Origin: Paenochrobactrum glaciei | Lineage (GTDB): Bacteria; Pseudomonadota; Alphaproteobacteria; Rhizobiales; Rhizobiaceae | Length of the DNA stretch: 64,000 bases | NCBI RefSeq assembly: GCF_039522165.1 | Contig: NZ_BAAADE010000002.1 | Location: 248,001-312,000, forward strand | Direction of reading: 5' to 3' | Part shown: positions 52,265 through 61,035 of the stretch, piece after piece | How positions within the stretch are numbered: position 1 is the stretch's first letter | How the letters are laid out: every line of letters starts with the position of its first letter | Made by a program: the position numbers and the translations under genes | Notes under the pieces: model-generated | What the model saw: only the letters and a program-made list of their open reading frames with translations | Databases searched by the model: none | Told to the model about the DNA's origin: nothing

Positions 52265-53386
52265 ATGCCCTGGAGCAATCAAAATGGCGGCGGCCCGTGG
52301 GGAAGCGGCGATAATAATAATAATGGTGGACCGTGGGGGCAGGGCCCTCAAAAGCCTAAAGGCAACGGCCCCAATACCCCACCTGATCTGGAAGACATTT
52401 TGCGTAAAGGTCAGGATCGTCTGAAAAAGGCGTTTCCGGGCGGTGGTGCAGGCGGAAGCTCTGGCGGTAATTCCTTCTTTATCGTTTTAATTGCTATCGT
52501 AGCTTTTGCATTCTGGCTGTTTCAGGCTGTTTATACAGTGCAGCCGGATGAGCTGGCCGTGGAATTGCGCTTTGGTAAACCGAAGGAAGAAATTTCTGAG
52601 CCTGGTTTGCATTTCCATTTCTGGCCGATCGAAACTTATGAAAAAGCTGAGATCGTTGAAAAGCAGATCAATATTGGCGGGCAGGGTTCACGCACAGCCA
52701 CACAAGGTCTGATGCTGACCGGTGACCAGAACATTGTTAATGTTCAGTTTTCCGTGCTTTACCGTGTTGAAAATCCGCGTGATTACCTCTTTAACGTGCA
52801 AAATCCCGACAGCATGGTACAGCAGATTTCTGAAAGTGCCATCCGTGAGGTCGTTGGTCGCCGTCCGGCACAGGACGTCTTCCGTGATAATCGTAGCGTG
52901 ATTGCGCAAGACGTGCGCACAATCGTGCAGCAGACACTGGATGACTATAAAGCCGGCATTCAGATCAATGCGGTTTCCATCGAAGATGCAGCACCGCCGC
53001 GTGAAGTGGCTGATGCTTTTGATGAAGTACAGCGCGCTGAACAGGATGAAGACCGTTTCGTAGAAGAAGCCAACCAGTATTCCAACCAGAAGCTTGGTCA
53101 GGCTCGCGGTGAGGCGGCACAGGTTCGTGAAGATGCGGCTGCTTATAAAAACCGTATCGTTCAGGAAGCAGAAGGTGAGGCACAGCGCTTTATCTCTGTT
53201 TACGACGAATATATAAAAGCTCCGGAAGTGACCCGTAAGCGTCTTTATCTGGAAACTATGGAACAAGTGCTGCAAAGCACCAAGAAAGTTATCGTAGAGC
53301 CGGGTCAGAGTATCGTGCCTTATCTGCCATTGAATGAACTGACGCGTTCCAACAGTCAGGCTCGCAGTAATGAAGGAGCACAATAA
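52265..53386 (+). CDS. hflK: FtsH protease modulator HflK
   Basis: HflK, with HflC, forms a cage around the membrane protease FtsH and limits its access to substrates. From ATG 52265 the protein has 373 residues: a Gly/Asn/Pro-rich cytoplasmic head (NQNGGGPWGSGDNNNNGGPW), one membrane helix (FIVLIAIVAFAFWLFQAVYTV, about 78-98), then an SPFH (prohibitin) domain and a coiled coil ending in the Arg/Ser-rich C-terminus. GAGAGG is 5 bases upstream of the ATG. It is followed by hflC after 1 base. Confidence 0.95.
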   Translation: MPWSNQNGGGPWGSGDNNNNGGPWGQGPQKPKGNGPNTPPDLEDILRKGQDRLKKAFPGGGAGGSSGGNSFFIVLIAIVAFAFWLFQAVYTVQPDELAVELRFGKPKEEISEPGLHFHFWPIETYEKAEIVEKQINIGGQGSRTATQGLMLTGDQNIVNVQFSVLYRVENPRDYLFNVQNPDSMVQQISESAIREVVGRRPAQDVFRDNRSVIAQDVRTIVQQTLDDYKAGIQINAVSIEDAAPPREVADAFDEVQRAEQDEDRFVEEANQYSNQKLGQARGEAAQVREDAAAYKNRIVQEAEGEAQRFISVYDEYIKAPEVTRKRLYLETMEQVLQSTKKVIVEPGQSIVPYLPLNELTRSNSQARSNEGAQ

Positions 53387-53387
53387 G

Positions 53388-54347
53388 ATGGCTCAGAACA
53401 GATTTCCGTTCATTGCAGGTCTGATCGCGCTCGTCTGCTTGCTGGTTTATTCCTCTGTCTTTATCGTCACCGAACGCCAGCAGGCTATTGTTCTGCGCTT
53501 TGGTCAGATCGTTGATGTGAAAGAAGATCCGGGCATTTATTTCAAACTGCCATTCGGCTTTTTGGAAGCTGATACCGTACAGATGATTGATGACCGTCTG
53601 TTGCGCTTTGATTTGGACGATATCCGCGTTCAGGTTGCCGGCGGTAAGTTCTATGATGTGGATGCGTTTCTCGTTTACCGCATTACTGATGCCCGCAAAT
53701 TCCGTCAGACAGTGTCGGGTAATACGACTTTGGCTGAACAGCGTTTGCGTACACGTCTGGATGCAGCTCTTCGTAGCGTTTACGGTCAGCGTGGCTTTGA
53801 GGCTGCTCTTTCTGAAGAGCGTTCAGGCATGATGCGCGAGTTGCGTGACCAGCTGCGCCCGGATGCCACATCACTTGGTCTGACCATTGAAGATGTGCGT
53901 ATTCGCCGTACAGACTTGACCGCAGAAGTCTCACAGCAGACCTTTGAGCGTATGAAGGCTGAACGTCTGGCAGAAGCTGAGCGTCTGCGTGCGCGTGGTC
54001 GTGAAGCTGCACAGCGTATTCGTGCGGTTGCTGATCGTCAGGTTGTGGAAACAATCGCTGAAGCGCGTAAGGAATCAGAAATCCTTCGCGGTGAGGGCGA
54101 AGCAGAGCGTTCAAGAATCTTTGCCGAATCTGCTTCCCGTGACAGTGAGTTCTTCTCATTCTATCGTTCGATGTCAGCCTATGGTCATGCCTTGCAGACA
54201 CCGGATACCAGCATGGTGATCTCACCTGATTCAGAGTTCTTCCGCTTCTTCCGTGATGCAGGCGTTGCAAAACCTGCAACCGGTGCTGAAGCTGCACCAG
54301 CAGTACGTGATGCTGCCGGTGAAACCTCTGTCGCACCTGCACAGTAA
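53388..54347 (+). CDS. hflC: FtsH protease modulator HflC
   Basis: HflC pairs with HflK. The 319-residue protein has an N-terminal membrane helix (FIAGLIALVCLLVYSSVFIV), then an SPFH domain (TERQQAIVLRFGQIVDVKEDPGIYFKLPF) and a long charged helix (ERMKAERLAEAERLRARGREAAQRIRA) typical of the family. AAGGAG is 9 bases upstream of ATG 53388, so the frame's extension back to 53370 is not used. The C-terminal 30 residues are Ala/Pro-rich and variable. Confidence 0.95.
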   Translation: MAQNRFPFIAGLIALVCLLVYSSVFIVTERQQAIVLRFGQIVDVKEDPGIYFKLPFGFLEADTVQMIDDRLLRFDLDDIRVQVAGGKFYDVDAFLVYRITDARKFRQTVSGNTTLAEQRLRTRLDAALRSVYGQRGFEAALSEERSGMMRELRDQLRPDATSLGLTIEDVRIRRTDLTAEVSQQTFERMKAERLAEAERLRARGREAAQRIRAVADRQVVETIAEARKESEILRGEGEAERSRIFAESASRDSEFFSFYRSMSAYGHALQTPDTSMVISPDSEFFRFFRDAGVAKPATGAEAAPAVRDAAGETSVAPAQ

Positions 54348-54369
54348 AACCGGCTGTCAGGTTTAAGTG

Positions 54370-54555
54370 ATGAATGACTTTTTAGCCGCCGTAGGACTTC
54401 TCCTCGTTTTTGAGGGGCTGCTCTACGGCGGCTTTCCTTTGATTGCAAAGCGTATGGCTTGGGATGTGACCCAGGCACCTGAACAGGTTTTGCGCTTTGC
54501 CGGCATCATGGCGATTGCCATCGGTGTAGGTATCGTTTGGTTGGTGCGCGGCTAA
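54370..54555 (+). CDS. DUF2065 small membrane protein
   Basis: The 61-residue protein (ATG 54370, one codon after an alternative GTG) has two hydrophobic helices, MNDFLAAVGLLLVFEGLLYGGFP and FAGIMAIAIGVGIVWLV, joined by a short polar loop, the DUF2065 pattern. It is regularly found next to hflC and a DegP-type protease, as here (22 bases after hflC). It may modulate FtsH or HflKC, but no function is established to my knowledge. Confidence 0.88.
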   Translation: MNDFLAAVGLLLVFEGLLYGGFPLIAKRMAWDVTQAPEQVLRFAGIMAIAIGVGIVWLVRG

Positions 54556-54636
54556 ATTTTGCGCTTGTTCAATCCTTTTTGACGATACGCCTTAATCCTG
54601 CTGGAATGCGGGATCAGAAAAATATTTAAAAATCAA

Positions 54637-54696
54637 AATGCCTCATGACATGCCCTCATGGACAATGTGTTGTGCATAGAGTGAGGCATTGTTAAT
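54637..54696 (+). terminator. Long hairpin before the degP-like gene
   Basis: AATGCCTCA (54637-54645) pairs perfectly with TGAGGCATT (54682-54690), with a 36-base inner part that may fold further, followed by GTTAATTT. It could end the hflK-hflC-DUF2065 transcript, though the loop is long and the T run is broken. The rest of 54556-54805 is AT-rich without a gene. Confidence 0.5.
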
Positions 54697-54805
54697 TTAT
54701 GCACTTTATGGCTGCTGATTATTGAATGTTGCTTTGTTAAAGTTTTAGCATTCAGTTAGCGTGTCAGTGATTGAATATGTGATTTGAATATTGGAGCAGG
54801 GCTTG

Positions 54806-56449
54806 ATGGTATCCGCATTTAAAACAGGATTGGTTCGCAACACGTTGCTTGCACTGAGCCTGACCGCTCTGGCACTGCCGCTTGATGTTGCTTTTAATCA
54901 GGCCGTGGCGCAGTCAACGGCTGCGGAACTCCATGCAAAAGGCAAAGGCCCTGCCTCGGTGGCGGATCTTGCCGAAGGCTTGATTGATGCGGTGGTTAAT
55001 ATTTCCACCTCGCAAACAATTAAAGGCGAAGGCGATGGTATTGTTCAGGTGCCCGATGTACCTGAAGGGTCACCGTTTCAGGAATTTTTTGACGATTATT
55101 TTAAGAAAAAAGACGAAGAGGGCGGCGATGAGCGCTCCGGCAAAGTGCAGTCTTTGGGCTCCGGCTTTGTAGTCGATGCGGAAAAAGGTTTCATCATCAC
55201 CAACAATCATGTGATTGCTGATGCGGATGAAATTACCGTCAATTTTAATGATGGTGCCAAATTGAAAGCCGAGCTTGTCGGCACGGATACCAAAACCGAC
55301 ATTGCACTTTTGAAAGTTGACCCGAAGAAGCGCAAACTGGTTGCGGTAAAATTTGGTAATTCGGAAGCTGCCCGCATTGGTGATTGGGTGATGGCCATCG
55401 GCAACCCGTTCGGCCTTGGTGGCACAGTGACGGTTGGGATTATCTCGGCGCGTAAACGCGACATTAATTCCGGCCCTTATGATAGTTTTATCCAGACTGA
55501 TGCGGCGATTAACCGTGGGAATTCCGGCGGCCCGCTGTTTGATATGGATGGCAATGTTATTGGCATCAACACGGCGATTATTTCGCCGTCGGGTGGTTCG
55601 ATCGGGATCGGCTTTGCGATTCCATCTGAAATTGCCGGTAGCATTATGGATCAGCTGAAAGAGTTTGGCGAAGTGCGTCGCGGCTGGCTTGGTGTGCGTA
55701 TCCAGCCGATCAGCGATGATATGCTGGAAAATCTTGGCCTCAAGGAAGCTAAAGGCGCTTTGGTTGCCGGTTTGATTGACGGTGCGGAAGTTGACAATAA
55801 AGCGCTGAAAGCCGGTGACGTGATCCTGCGCTTTGATGGCAAAGTGGTTGACACTGCACGCGATCTGCCACGCCTTGTGGCAGAAAGTGCGGTTGATGAA
55901 GTGGTTGATATTGTCATCCAGCGTGACGGCAAAGAGCAGACTGTTAAGGTCAAGCTTGGCCGTATGGTCGAAGCTGAAAAAGCATCCTCATCTGCTGATG
56001 AAGAAGATGAAGAGATGATGGATGACGAGGAACTGGAAACAGAAGATCAGGCTCCGCCGCCAGCCCTTGCACCTTCTCCAGAAGAGGGCGCAGCTGAGAA
56101 AGGCGACAAGCCTGCGGATGAAGCCAAGCCGGATACAGCCGCAGTCCCTGCCGTAACAGTTCTCGGTATGAAGCTTGGCACGCTTGATGATGATATGCGT
56201 GGCATTTACGGCATTGATGAAGAGGTGGAAGGTGTTGTGGTGCAGGATGTGGCACCTAATTCTGCGGCTGCCACAAAGCGCATTGAAGCCGGTGAAGTGA
56301 TCGTTGATATCGGGCAGGAAGTGATGAAAGCCCCGCAGGATGTGAAAAAGCGCATCGAAGCCTTGCAACGTCAGGGGCGTAAAAACGCTTTGATCATGTT
56401 GGCCTCGCGCAGTGGTGAATTGCGTTTTGTGACCATCCGTATCGATTGA
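54806..56449 (+). CDS. Periplasmic serine endoprotease, Do/DegP-like
   Basis: Do-type proteases degrade misfolded envelope proteins. From ATG 54806 the protein has 547 residues: a signal peptide, a trypsin-like domain with the catalytic triad H135 (NNHVI), D165 (TDIALLKV) and S240 (GNSGGPLF), then two PDZ domains separated by an acidic, Glu/Ala/Pro-rich linker. The linker (about 395-435) is longer than in E. coli DegP. It sits after hflKC and DUF2065, making this a membrane-protein quality-control cluster. It may be called degP or mucD; I give no symbol because these paralogues are not distinguished here. Confidence 0.93.
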   Translation: MVSAFKTGLVRNTLLALSLTALALPLDVAFNQAVAQSTAAELHAKGKGPASVADLAEGLIDAVVNISTSQTIKGEGDGIVQVPDVPEGSPFQEFFDDYFKKKDEEGGDERSGKVQSLGSGFVVDAEKGFIITNNHVIADADEITVNFNDGAKLKAELVGTDTKTDIALLKVDPKKRKLVAVKFGNSEAARIGDWVMAIGNPFGLGGTVTVGIISARKRDINSGPYDSFIQTDAAINRGNSGGPLFDMDGNVIGINTAIISPSGGSIGIGFAIPSEIAGSIMDQLKEFGEVRRGWLGVRIQPISDDMLENLGLKEAKGALVAGLIDGAEVDNKALKAGDVILRFDGKVVDTARDLPRLVAESAVDEVVDIVIQRDGKEQTVKVKLGRMVEAEKASSSADEEDEEMMDDEELETEDQAPPPALAPSPEEGAAEKGDKPADEAKPDTAAVPAVTVLGMKLGTLDDDMRGIYGIDEEVEGVVVQDVAPNSAAATKRIEAGEVIVDIGQEVMKAPQDVKKRIEALQRQGRKNALIMLASRSGELRFVTIRID

Positions 56450-56469
56450 TTCTGATAATTTTAACAAAG

Positions 56470-56508
56470 AAGCCGCCGGAGCAGATCATGTTCCGGCGGT
56501 TTTTTTAT
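56470..56508 (+). terminator. Rho-independent terminator after the degP-like gene
   Basis: CCGCCGGA pairs with TCCGGCGG around GCAGATCATGT, followed by seven T. Confidence 0.93.
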
Positions 56509-56533
56509 TGTTTTTACAGGGCGTTAAACGTGA

Positions 56534-57109
56534 TTACTCAGAATGTGATTCACGTTTTTGCAAATATTCATCGCGGCTCATCACATAGGTGACGTGTGGC
56601 TGTAAATGCGGATACTCATCACTGACTTTCGGGTGTGAAAAATCGCGTGAAGGATCATGCTTCATGCCGATGCGCTTCATCACAGCGGTGGAGCGCTCAT
56701 TATTATGCACGGCAAATGAAACGATCTCAGGCAGTTTCTTTTCCATAAAACCATATTCGAGCAATGCATTGGCGGCCTCACTGACATAGCCTTTGCCCCA
56801 TGTTTCAGGGATCAGGCGCCAGCCGATTTCGACAGTGCCCTCTTTGAAGAAAGGCTCCATACTCATGGCAACAAGACCGCAGAAGCCGATGCACTCGCCA
56901 CTGTCTTTACGCTCTAACGCGTAAAAACCATAACCGGTTTCGGTGATCATGGTATAAAGGCGGTCATAGAGTTTGTCGGATTCTTCGCGGCTCAAGCGAA
57001 ACGGGAAAAACTCCATAATCTGTTCGTCATGGCTGATACGATGAACCAGTTCACGGTCTTCTTTGCGCCAGTTGCGGATAATTAATCGTTCGGTTTCAAG
57101 AATAATCAT
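56534..57109 (-). CDS. GNAT family N-acetyltransferase (RimJ/RimL type)
   Basis: A 191-residue protein starting MIILETERLIIRNWRKEDRELV, the usual opening of the Acetyltransf_3 (RimJ/RimL) branch. The acetyl-CoA region is VEIGWRLIPETWGKGYVSEAANALLEYGF, and FAVHNNERSTAVMKRIGMKHD is the conserved end. Such enzymes acetylate amino groups of proteins or small molecules; the substrate is unknown. Its start overlaps the end of serB by 4 bases, so it is co-translated with it. Confidence 0.9.
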   Translation of the reverse strand: MIILETERLIIRNWRKEDRELVHRISHDEQIMEFFPFRLSREESDKLYDRLYTMITETGYGFYALERKDSGECIGFCGLVAMSMEPFFKEGTVEIGWRLIPETWGKGYVSEAANALLEYGFMEKKLPEIVSFAVHNNERSTAVMKRIGMKHDPSRDFSHPKVSDEYPHLQPHVTYVMSRDEYLQKRESHSE

Positions 57110-58005
57110 TTTACAAAATCTGTCTTTCGGTAGCCCTGAATGTAAAGAAGGGCGGTCAGGTCACCGTGATCGACAACCATTTCTGCTTGTGCGGCAACGG
57201 ACGGTTTGGCATGCAGTGCAACACCGCTGCCCGCAAGCTGCAACATGCCAAGATCATTGGCACCATCACCCACAGCAATCGCGTCAGCCACGGAAATGCC
57301 AAGGCGCTCGGTAATGCTTTCCAAACGCTCAACCTTGGCTTCGCGGCCTAAGATCGGATCGCTGACTTCACCGGTGAGCAGACCTTCATGGGTCAGTAAT
57401 GTATTGGCGCGGTGCTCGTCAAAGCCGATCATCTCAGCAATGACATTGGTGAAGGCTGTGAAACCGCCGGAGACAAGTGCCGTATAAGCGCCATGTTTTT
57501 TCATCGTGCGCACCAGCTCGGTGCCGCCCGGCATCAAGGTGATGCGATTGGCAATGACGTGATCAATCACTGAAAAAGACAGGCCTTTAAGAAGTGCTAC
57601 GCGTTCACGCAATGCCGGTTCAAAAGCAATTTCACCGTTCATGGCACGGGCTGTAATGCCAGCCACCTGATCACGAAAACCGGCTTCTTCGGCCAGCTCA
57701 TCAATACATTCTTGCTGGATCATGGTTGAATCCATGTCTGCCAGCAGCAATTTCTTGCGCCGGGTTTCTTGTGGCTGCACAATAATATCAACCGGTTCGT
57801 CGCCGATTATCAGGGCGAGTTCACTTTTGGCTTGTTCAATGGTGATATCTTTGGGTAAAGCCAGATCACAAGCAATGCCATCTGCCAGCCAGTAAAGACC
57901 ACTTGCCTTTACTGCTTCTGACGCTTTACTGCCAAGGCTTGCGCTAAGCGCGCGAGCTTCAGGGTTGGAAATCAGAGTAGCAACAAGTGGCGCAGACGAT
58001 GACAT
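57106..58005 (-). CDS. serB: Phosphoserine phosphatase
   Basis: SerB completes serine synthesis by dephosphorylating phosphoserine. The 299-residue protein has an N-terminal regulatory half and a HAD domain with the nucleophile motif LLADMDSTMIQQE (DMDST), VSGGFTAFTNVIAEM and the magnesium motif VGDGANDLGMLQLAG. It is divergent from miaA with only 15 bases between the start codons, so the two genes must have overlapping regulatory regions. Confidence 0.95.
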   Translation of the reverse strand: MSSSAPLVATLISNPEARALSASLGSKASEAVKASGLYWLADGIACDLALPKDITIEQAKSELALIIGDEPVDIIVQPQETRRKKLLLADMDSTMIQQECIDELAEEAGFRDQVAGITARAMNGEIAFEPALRERVALLKGLSFSVIDHVIANRITLMPGGTELVRTMKKHGAYTALVSGGFTAFTNVIAEMIGFDEHRANTLLTHEGLLTGEVSDPILGREAKVERLESITERLGISVADAIAVGDGANDLGMLQLAGSGVALHAKPSVAAQAEMVVDHGDLTALLYIQGYRKTDFVK

Positions 58006-58020
58006 GGAGCAATACCTGTA

Positions 58021-58908
58021 ATGAGTGAAGCAGTTAAGAATGCAATCCTGATAGCCGGAGCAACGGCCAGCGGCAAGTCAGCTCTTGCACTCAAACTGGC
58101 AAAAGAACATGACGGTTTCATTGTAAATACAGATTCCATGCAGGTCTATGATGTTCTGAACCTTTTGACCGCGCGTCCGCCAGAAGACGATTTGAACCAG
58201 GCCGAACATTATTTATACGGTCATGTGGCGCCATCCGTCACTTATTCAACCGGCAAATGGTTTGATGATGTCAAAGCTCTTTTAGCGAAATCTGAAAACC
58301 AAGGGCGGGTGCCGGTTTTTGTTGGTGGTACAGGGCTTTATTTTCGCGCCCTTGTTGGCGGCCTGTCGCAAATTCCTGATGTGCCGGATGATATCCGCCA
58401 CTATTGGCGGGCGCGGATGGAAGAAGAGGGGGCGGAAAGCCTCCATAAAATCCTATCTGAAATTGATCCGGTAATGGCGGCAAACCTAAAGCCTGCTGAC
58501 GGGCAGCGGATTTTGCGTAGTATTGAGATTATCAAGGCGACCGGCAAGTCACTTAGTTTTTGGCAAAAGCCGACAGGCACAGCGCTGGTGGATGAAAAAT
58601 CAGCGCAGAAATTTGTGGTGACACAGGAGCGTCCGGTTTTACGTCAGCGGATTGCTGATCGCTTTGCTTTGATGTGGGATGGCGGTGCGCAGGAAGAGGT
58701 TGCAAAACTGATGGCTTTGCTGCTTGATCCGAGCCTGCCTGCCATGAAGGCCATTGGTGTGCGTGAAATTGCGGATTATCAGGCAGGGCATTTAAGCCGT
58801 GAGCGCGCGATTGAACTGGCTGTCACCGCAACGCGCCAATATGCCAAACGTCAGAGCACATGGTTCCGCAATCAGTTGGATGAAAGCTGGCAAATATATC
58901 GGCCTTGA
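58021..58908 (+). CDS. miaA: tRNA dimethylallyltransferase
   Basis: MiaA adds the isopentenyl group to A37 of tRNAs that read codons starting with U. The 295-residue protein has the P-loop GATASGKSALAL near residue 13, the NTDSMQVYDVLNLLTARPP stretch and the VGGTGLYFRALVGG motif. GGAG lies 11 bases before the ATG, inside the serB translation start zone. Confidence 0.95.
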   Translation: MSEAVKNAILIAGATASGKSALALKLAKEHDGFIVNTDSMQVYDVLNLLTARPPEDDLNQAEHYLYGHVAPSVTYSTGKWFDDVKALLAKSENQGRVPVFVGGTGLYFRALVGGLSQIPDVPDDIRHYWRARMEEEGAESLHKILSEIDPVMAANLKPADGQRILRSIEIIKATGKSLSFWQKPTGTALVDEKSAQKFVVTQERPVLRQRIADRFALMWDGGAQEEVAKLMALLLDPSLPAMKAIGVREIADYQAGHLSRERAIELAVTATRQYAKRQSTWFRNQLDESWQIYRP

Positions 58909-59014
58909 GCGGTTTAGCATGGCTTTTGGCGGTCAGAATGCAATGATGCAGCAAGGTGTACGTAATTTTCATGCGAATTTTGCGATTTTTTTAATATTTA
59001 TTTGAATTTATGCG

Positions 59015-59043
59015 TTGACCTTCGCAAAAGCCGTGGTTAGGGT
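59015..59043 (+). promoter_or_regulatory. Promoter of the ilv leader
   Basis: TTGACC (59015-59020), a 17-base spacer, TAGGGT (59038-59043). Both boxes fit the alphaproteobacterial consensus. Transcription is expected to start 6-8 bases later, at about 59049-59051, which is right at the leader ATG. The rest of the 304-base gap from miaA holds no gene beyond the leader. Confidence 0.7.
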
Positions 59044-59050
59044 TCTTCCT

Positions 59051-59104
59051 ATGAAAAAGTTTATTATTCTTGTGGTGGTAAGGCGCATGGGCAGGGTGGT
59101 GTAA
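59051..59104 (+). CDS. ilv leader peptide (attenuator)
   Basis: A 17-codon frame, MKKFIILVVVRRMGRVV followed by TAA, holds two Ile, one Leu and five Val codons, the expected signature of a branched-chain amino acid leader. It lies 108 bases before ilvI and is followed by a terminator, so ribosome stalling at Ile/Leu/Val codons should control transcription into ilvI. No ribosome binding site is present and the ATG lies at the predicted start point, so the mRNA is probably leaderless. Confidence 0.85.
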   Translation: MKKFIILVVVRRMGRVV

Positions 59105-59136
59105 CCATCCGGCGAAAGCTCCCATGCGCGAAAGAC

Positions 59137-59162
59137 AGGCTCCCTAAAGGGGGCCTTTTTTA
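59137..59162 (+). terminator. Attenuator terminator of the ilvIH operon
   Basis: AGGCTCCC (59137-59144), loop TAAA, GGGGGCCT (59149-59156), then TTTTTTA. It lies between the leader peptide and ilvI. A competing structure is visible: GCGCATGGG (59083-59091, within the leader frame) pairs with CCCATGCGC (59121-59129). GCTCCC at 59118-59123 duplicates the GCTCCC of the terminator stem. Confidence 0.88.
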
Positions 59163-59212
59163 TTATCAAAATACAACGGCAGATTAAGTGAACACAGACA
59201 GGAACTAAGGAA

Positions 59213-61018
59213 ATGACTGCAGGTAAACGCGAGGCGGGCACAGGCTCGACAGAGCAACGGGAAATGACCGGAGCGGAAATGGTCATTCAGGCTATGATCG
59301 ACCATGGTGTGGAACATATTTTCGGCTATCCCGGCGGCGCTGTCCTTCCTATTTACGACGAGCTTTTCCAGCAGGATCAGGTGCAGCATATTCTTGTGCG
59401 CCACGAGCAGGGTGCAGGCCATGCGGCTGAAGGCTATGCGCGTTCCACGGGCAAGCTTGGCGTGATGCTGGTTACCTCCGGCCCGGGTGCTACCAATGCG
59501 GTGACACCTTTGCAGGATGCCTTGATGGATTCCATCCCGCTCTTGTGCATTTCCGGTCAGGTGCCGACAAGCTTGATCGGTACTGATGCGTTTCAGGAAG
59601 CTGACACTATCGGCATTACCCGCCCTTGCACTAAGCATAACTGGCTGGTGAAGGACGTTAATGATCTGTCGCGTATTCTGCATGAAGCCATTCATGTGGC
59701 GACCACTGGTCGTCCGGGGCCTGTTGTTGTTGATATTCCTAAAGATATTCAGTTTGCCACCGGTGTTTATACACCGCCGCAAACATCACCGCGCACCAGC
59801 TATCGTCCGAACCTGAACGGCGACACGAATGATATTGCGCAAGCTGTTGAAATGCTGATGAAGGCTAAAAAGCCTGTTATCTATAGCGGTGGCGGCGTTA
59901 TCAATTCTGGCCCTGCGGCTTCCAAGCTGCTGCGCGAACTGGTTGAGTTGGGCAATTTCCCGATCACTTCCACATTGATGGGCTTGGGCGCGTATCCGGC
60001 TTCGGGCGATAATTGGCTCGGCATGCTCGGCATGCACGGCACTTATGAAGCCAATATGACCATGCATGATTGTGATGTCATGCTGTGCGTTGGTGCGCGT
60101 TTTGATGACCGTATCACCGGACGTCTGGATGCTTTCTCGCCGTTCTCGAAGAAAATTCACATTGATATTGATGCTTCTTCCATCAATAAAACCGTTCGTG
60201 TTGATCTGCCGATCATTGGTGATGTGGCGCATGTTCTGGAAGATATGAACCGTCAGATTCGCGCCTCTTCTACAAATCAAGATAAAGATGCACTTGGTGG
60301 CTGGTGGGATCAGATCAAGCGTTGGCGTGCGCGTAACTCATTGGCTTATAAGCCGAATAATGATGTTATCATGCCGCAATATGCGCTGGAACGCCTGAAC
60401 GCGCTGACCAAAAAGCACAAAACCTTTATCACTACTGAAGTGGGCCAGCATCAGATGTGGGCAGCACAGTTTATCCATTTTGATGAGCCAAACCGCTGGA
60501 TGACATCGGGTGGCTTGGGCACGATGGGTTATGGTCTGCCGGCAGCATTGGGTGTGCAAATTGCTCATCCTGATGCTCTGGTTATCGATGTGGCCGGTGA
60601 TGCTTCTATTCAGATGTGTATTCAGGAAATGTCGGCTGCTATCCAGCATGGCGCACCGATCAAGATTTTCATCCTGAACAACCAATATATGGGTATGGTT
60701 CGTCAATGGCAGCAATTGCTGCATGGTAACCGTTTGTCCCATTCTTACACTGAAGCAATGCCTGATTTTGTTAAACTGGCAGAAGCTTATGGCGCGCATG
60801 GTATCCGTTGCAGCAAGCCATCGGAACTTGATGCTGCCATTGAAGAAATGATTGCCATCGATAAGCCGGTGATCTTTGATTGTCGCGTGGCCAATCTGGC
60901 CAACTGTTTCCCGATGATTCCATCTGGTAAAGCGCATAATGAAATGCTGTTGCCGGATGAAGCAACGGACGAAGTTGTTGCCAATGCCATTGATGCTGAA
61001 GGTCGTTTGCTCGTTTGA
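59213..61018 (+). CDS. ilvI: Acetolactate synthase large (catalytic) subunit
   Basis: This thiamine diphosphate enzyme starts valine, leucine and isoleucine synthesis. Its 601 residues show the TPP-binding glutamate region in GYPGGAVLPIYDELF and HEQGAGHAAEGYARS, the central FAD-binding domain (GLGAYPASGDNWLGMLGMHGTYEAN), and the magnesium/TPP motif GDASIQMCIQEM...NNQYMGMVRQWQ. It is followed by the regulatory subunit ilvH and preceded by the leader peptide and terminator. The name ilvI or ilvB depends on convention; both are used. Confidence 0.96.
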   Translation: MTAGKREAGTGSTEQREMTGAEMVIQAMIDHGVEHIFGYPGGAVLPIYDELFQQDQVQHILVRHEQGAGHAAEGYARSTGKLGVMLVTSGPGATNAVTPLQDALMDSIPLLCISGQVPTSLIGTDAFQEADTIGITRPCTKHNWLVKDVNDLSRILHEAIHVATTGRPGPVVVDIPKDIQFATGVYTPPQTSPRTSYRPNLNGDTNDIAQAVEMLMKAKKPVIYSGGGVINSGPAASKLLRELVELGNFPITSTLMGLGAYPASGDNWLGMLGMHGTYEANMTMHDCDVMLCVGARFDDRITGRLDAFSPFSKKIHIDIDASSINKTVRVDLPIIGDVAHVLEDMNRQIRASSTNQDKDALGGWWDQIKRWRARNSLAYKPNNDVIMPQYALERLNALTKKHKTFITTEVGQHQMWAAQFIHFDEPNRWMTSGGLGTMGYGLPAALGVQIAHPDALVIDVAGDASIQMCIQEMSAAIQHGAPIKIFILNNQYMGMVRQWQQLLHGNRLSHSYTEAMPDFVKLAEAYGAHGIRCSKPSELDAAIEEMIAIDKPVIFDCRVANLANCFPMIPSGKAHNEMLLPDEATDEVVANAIDAEGRLLV

Positions 61019-61035
61019 GCCGGAGGGAAGATATT

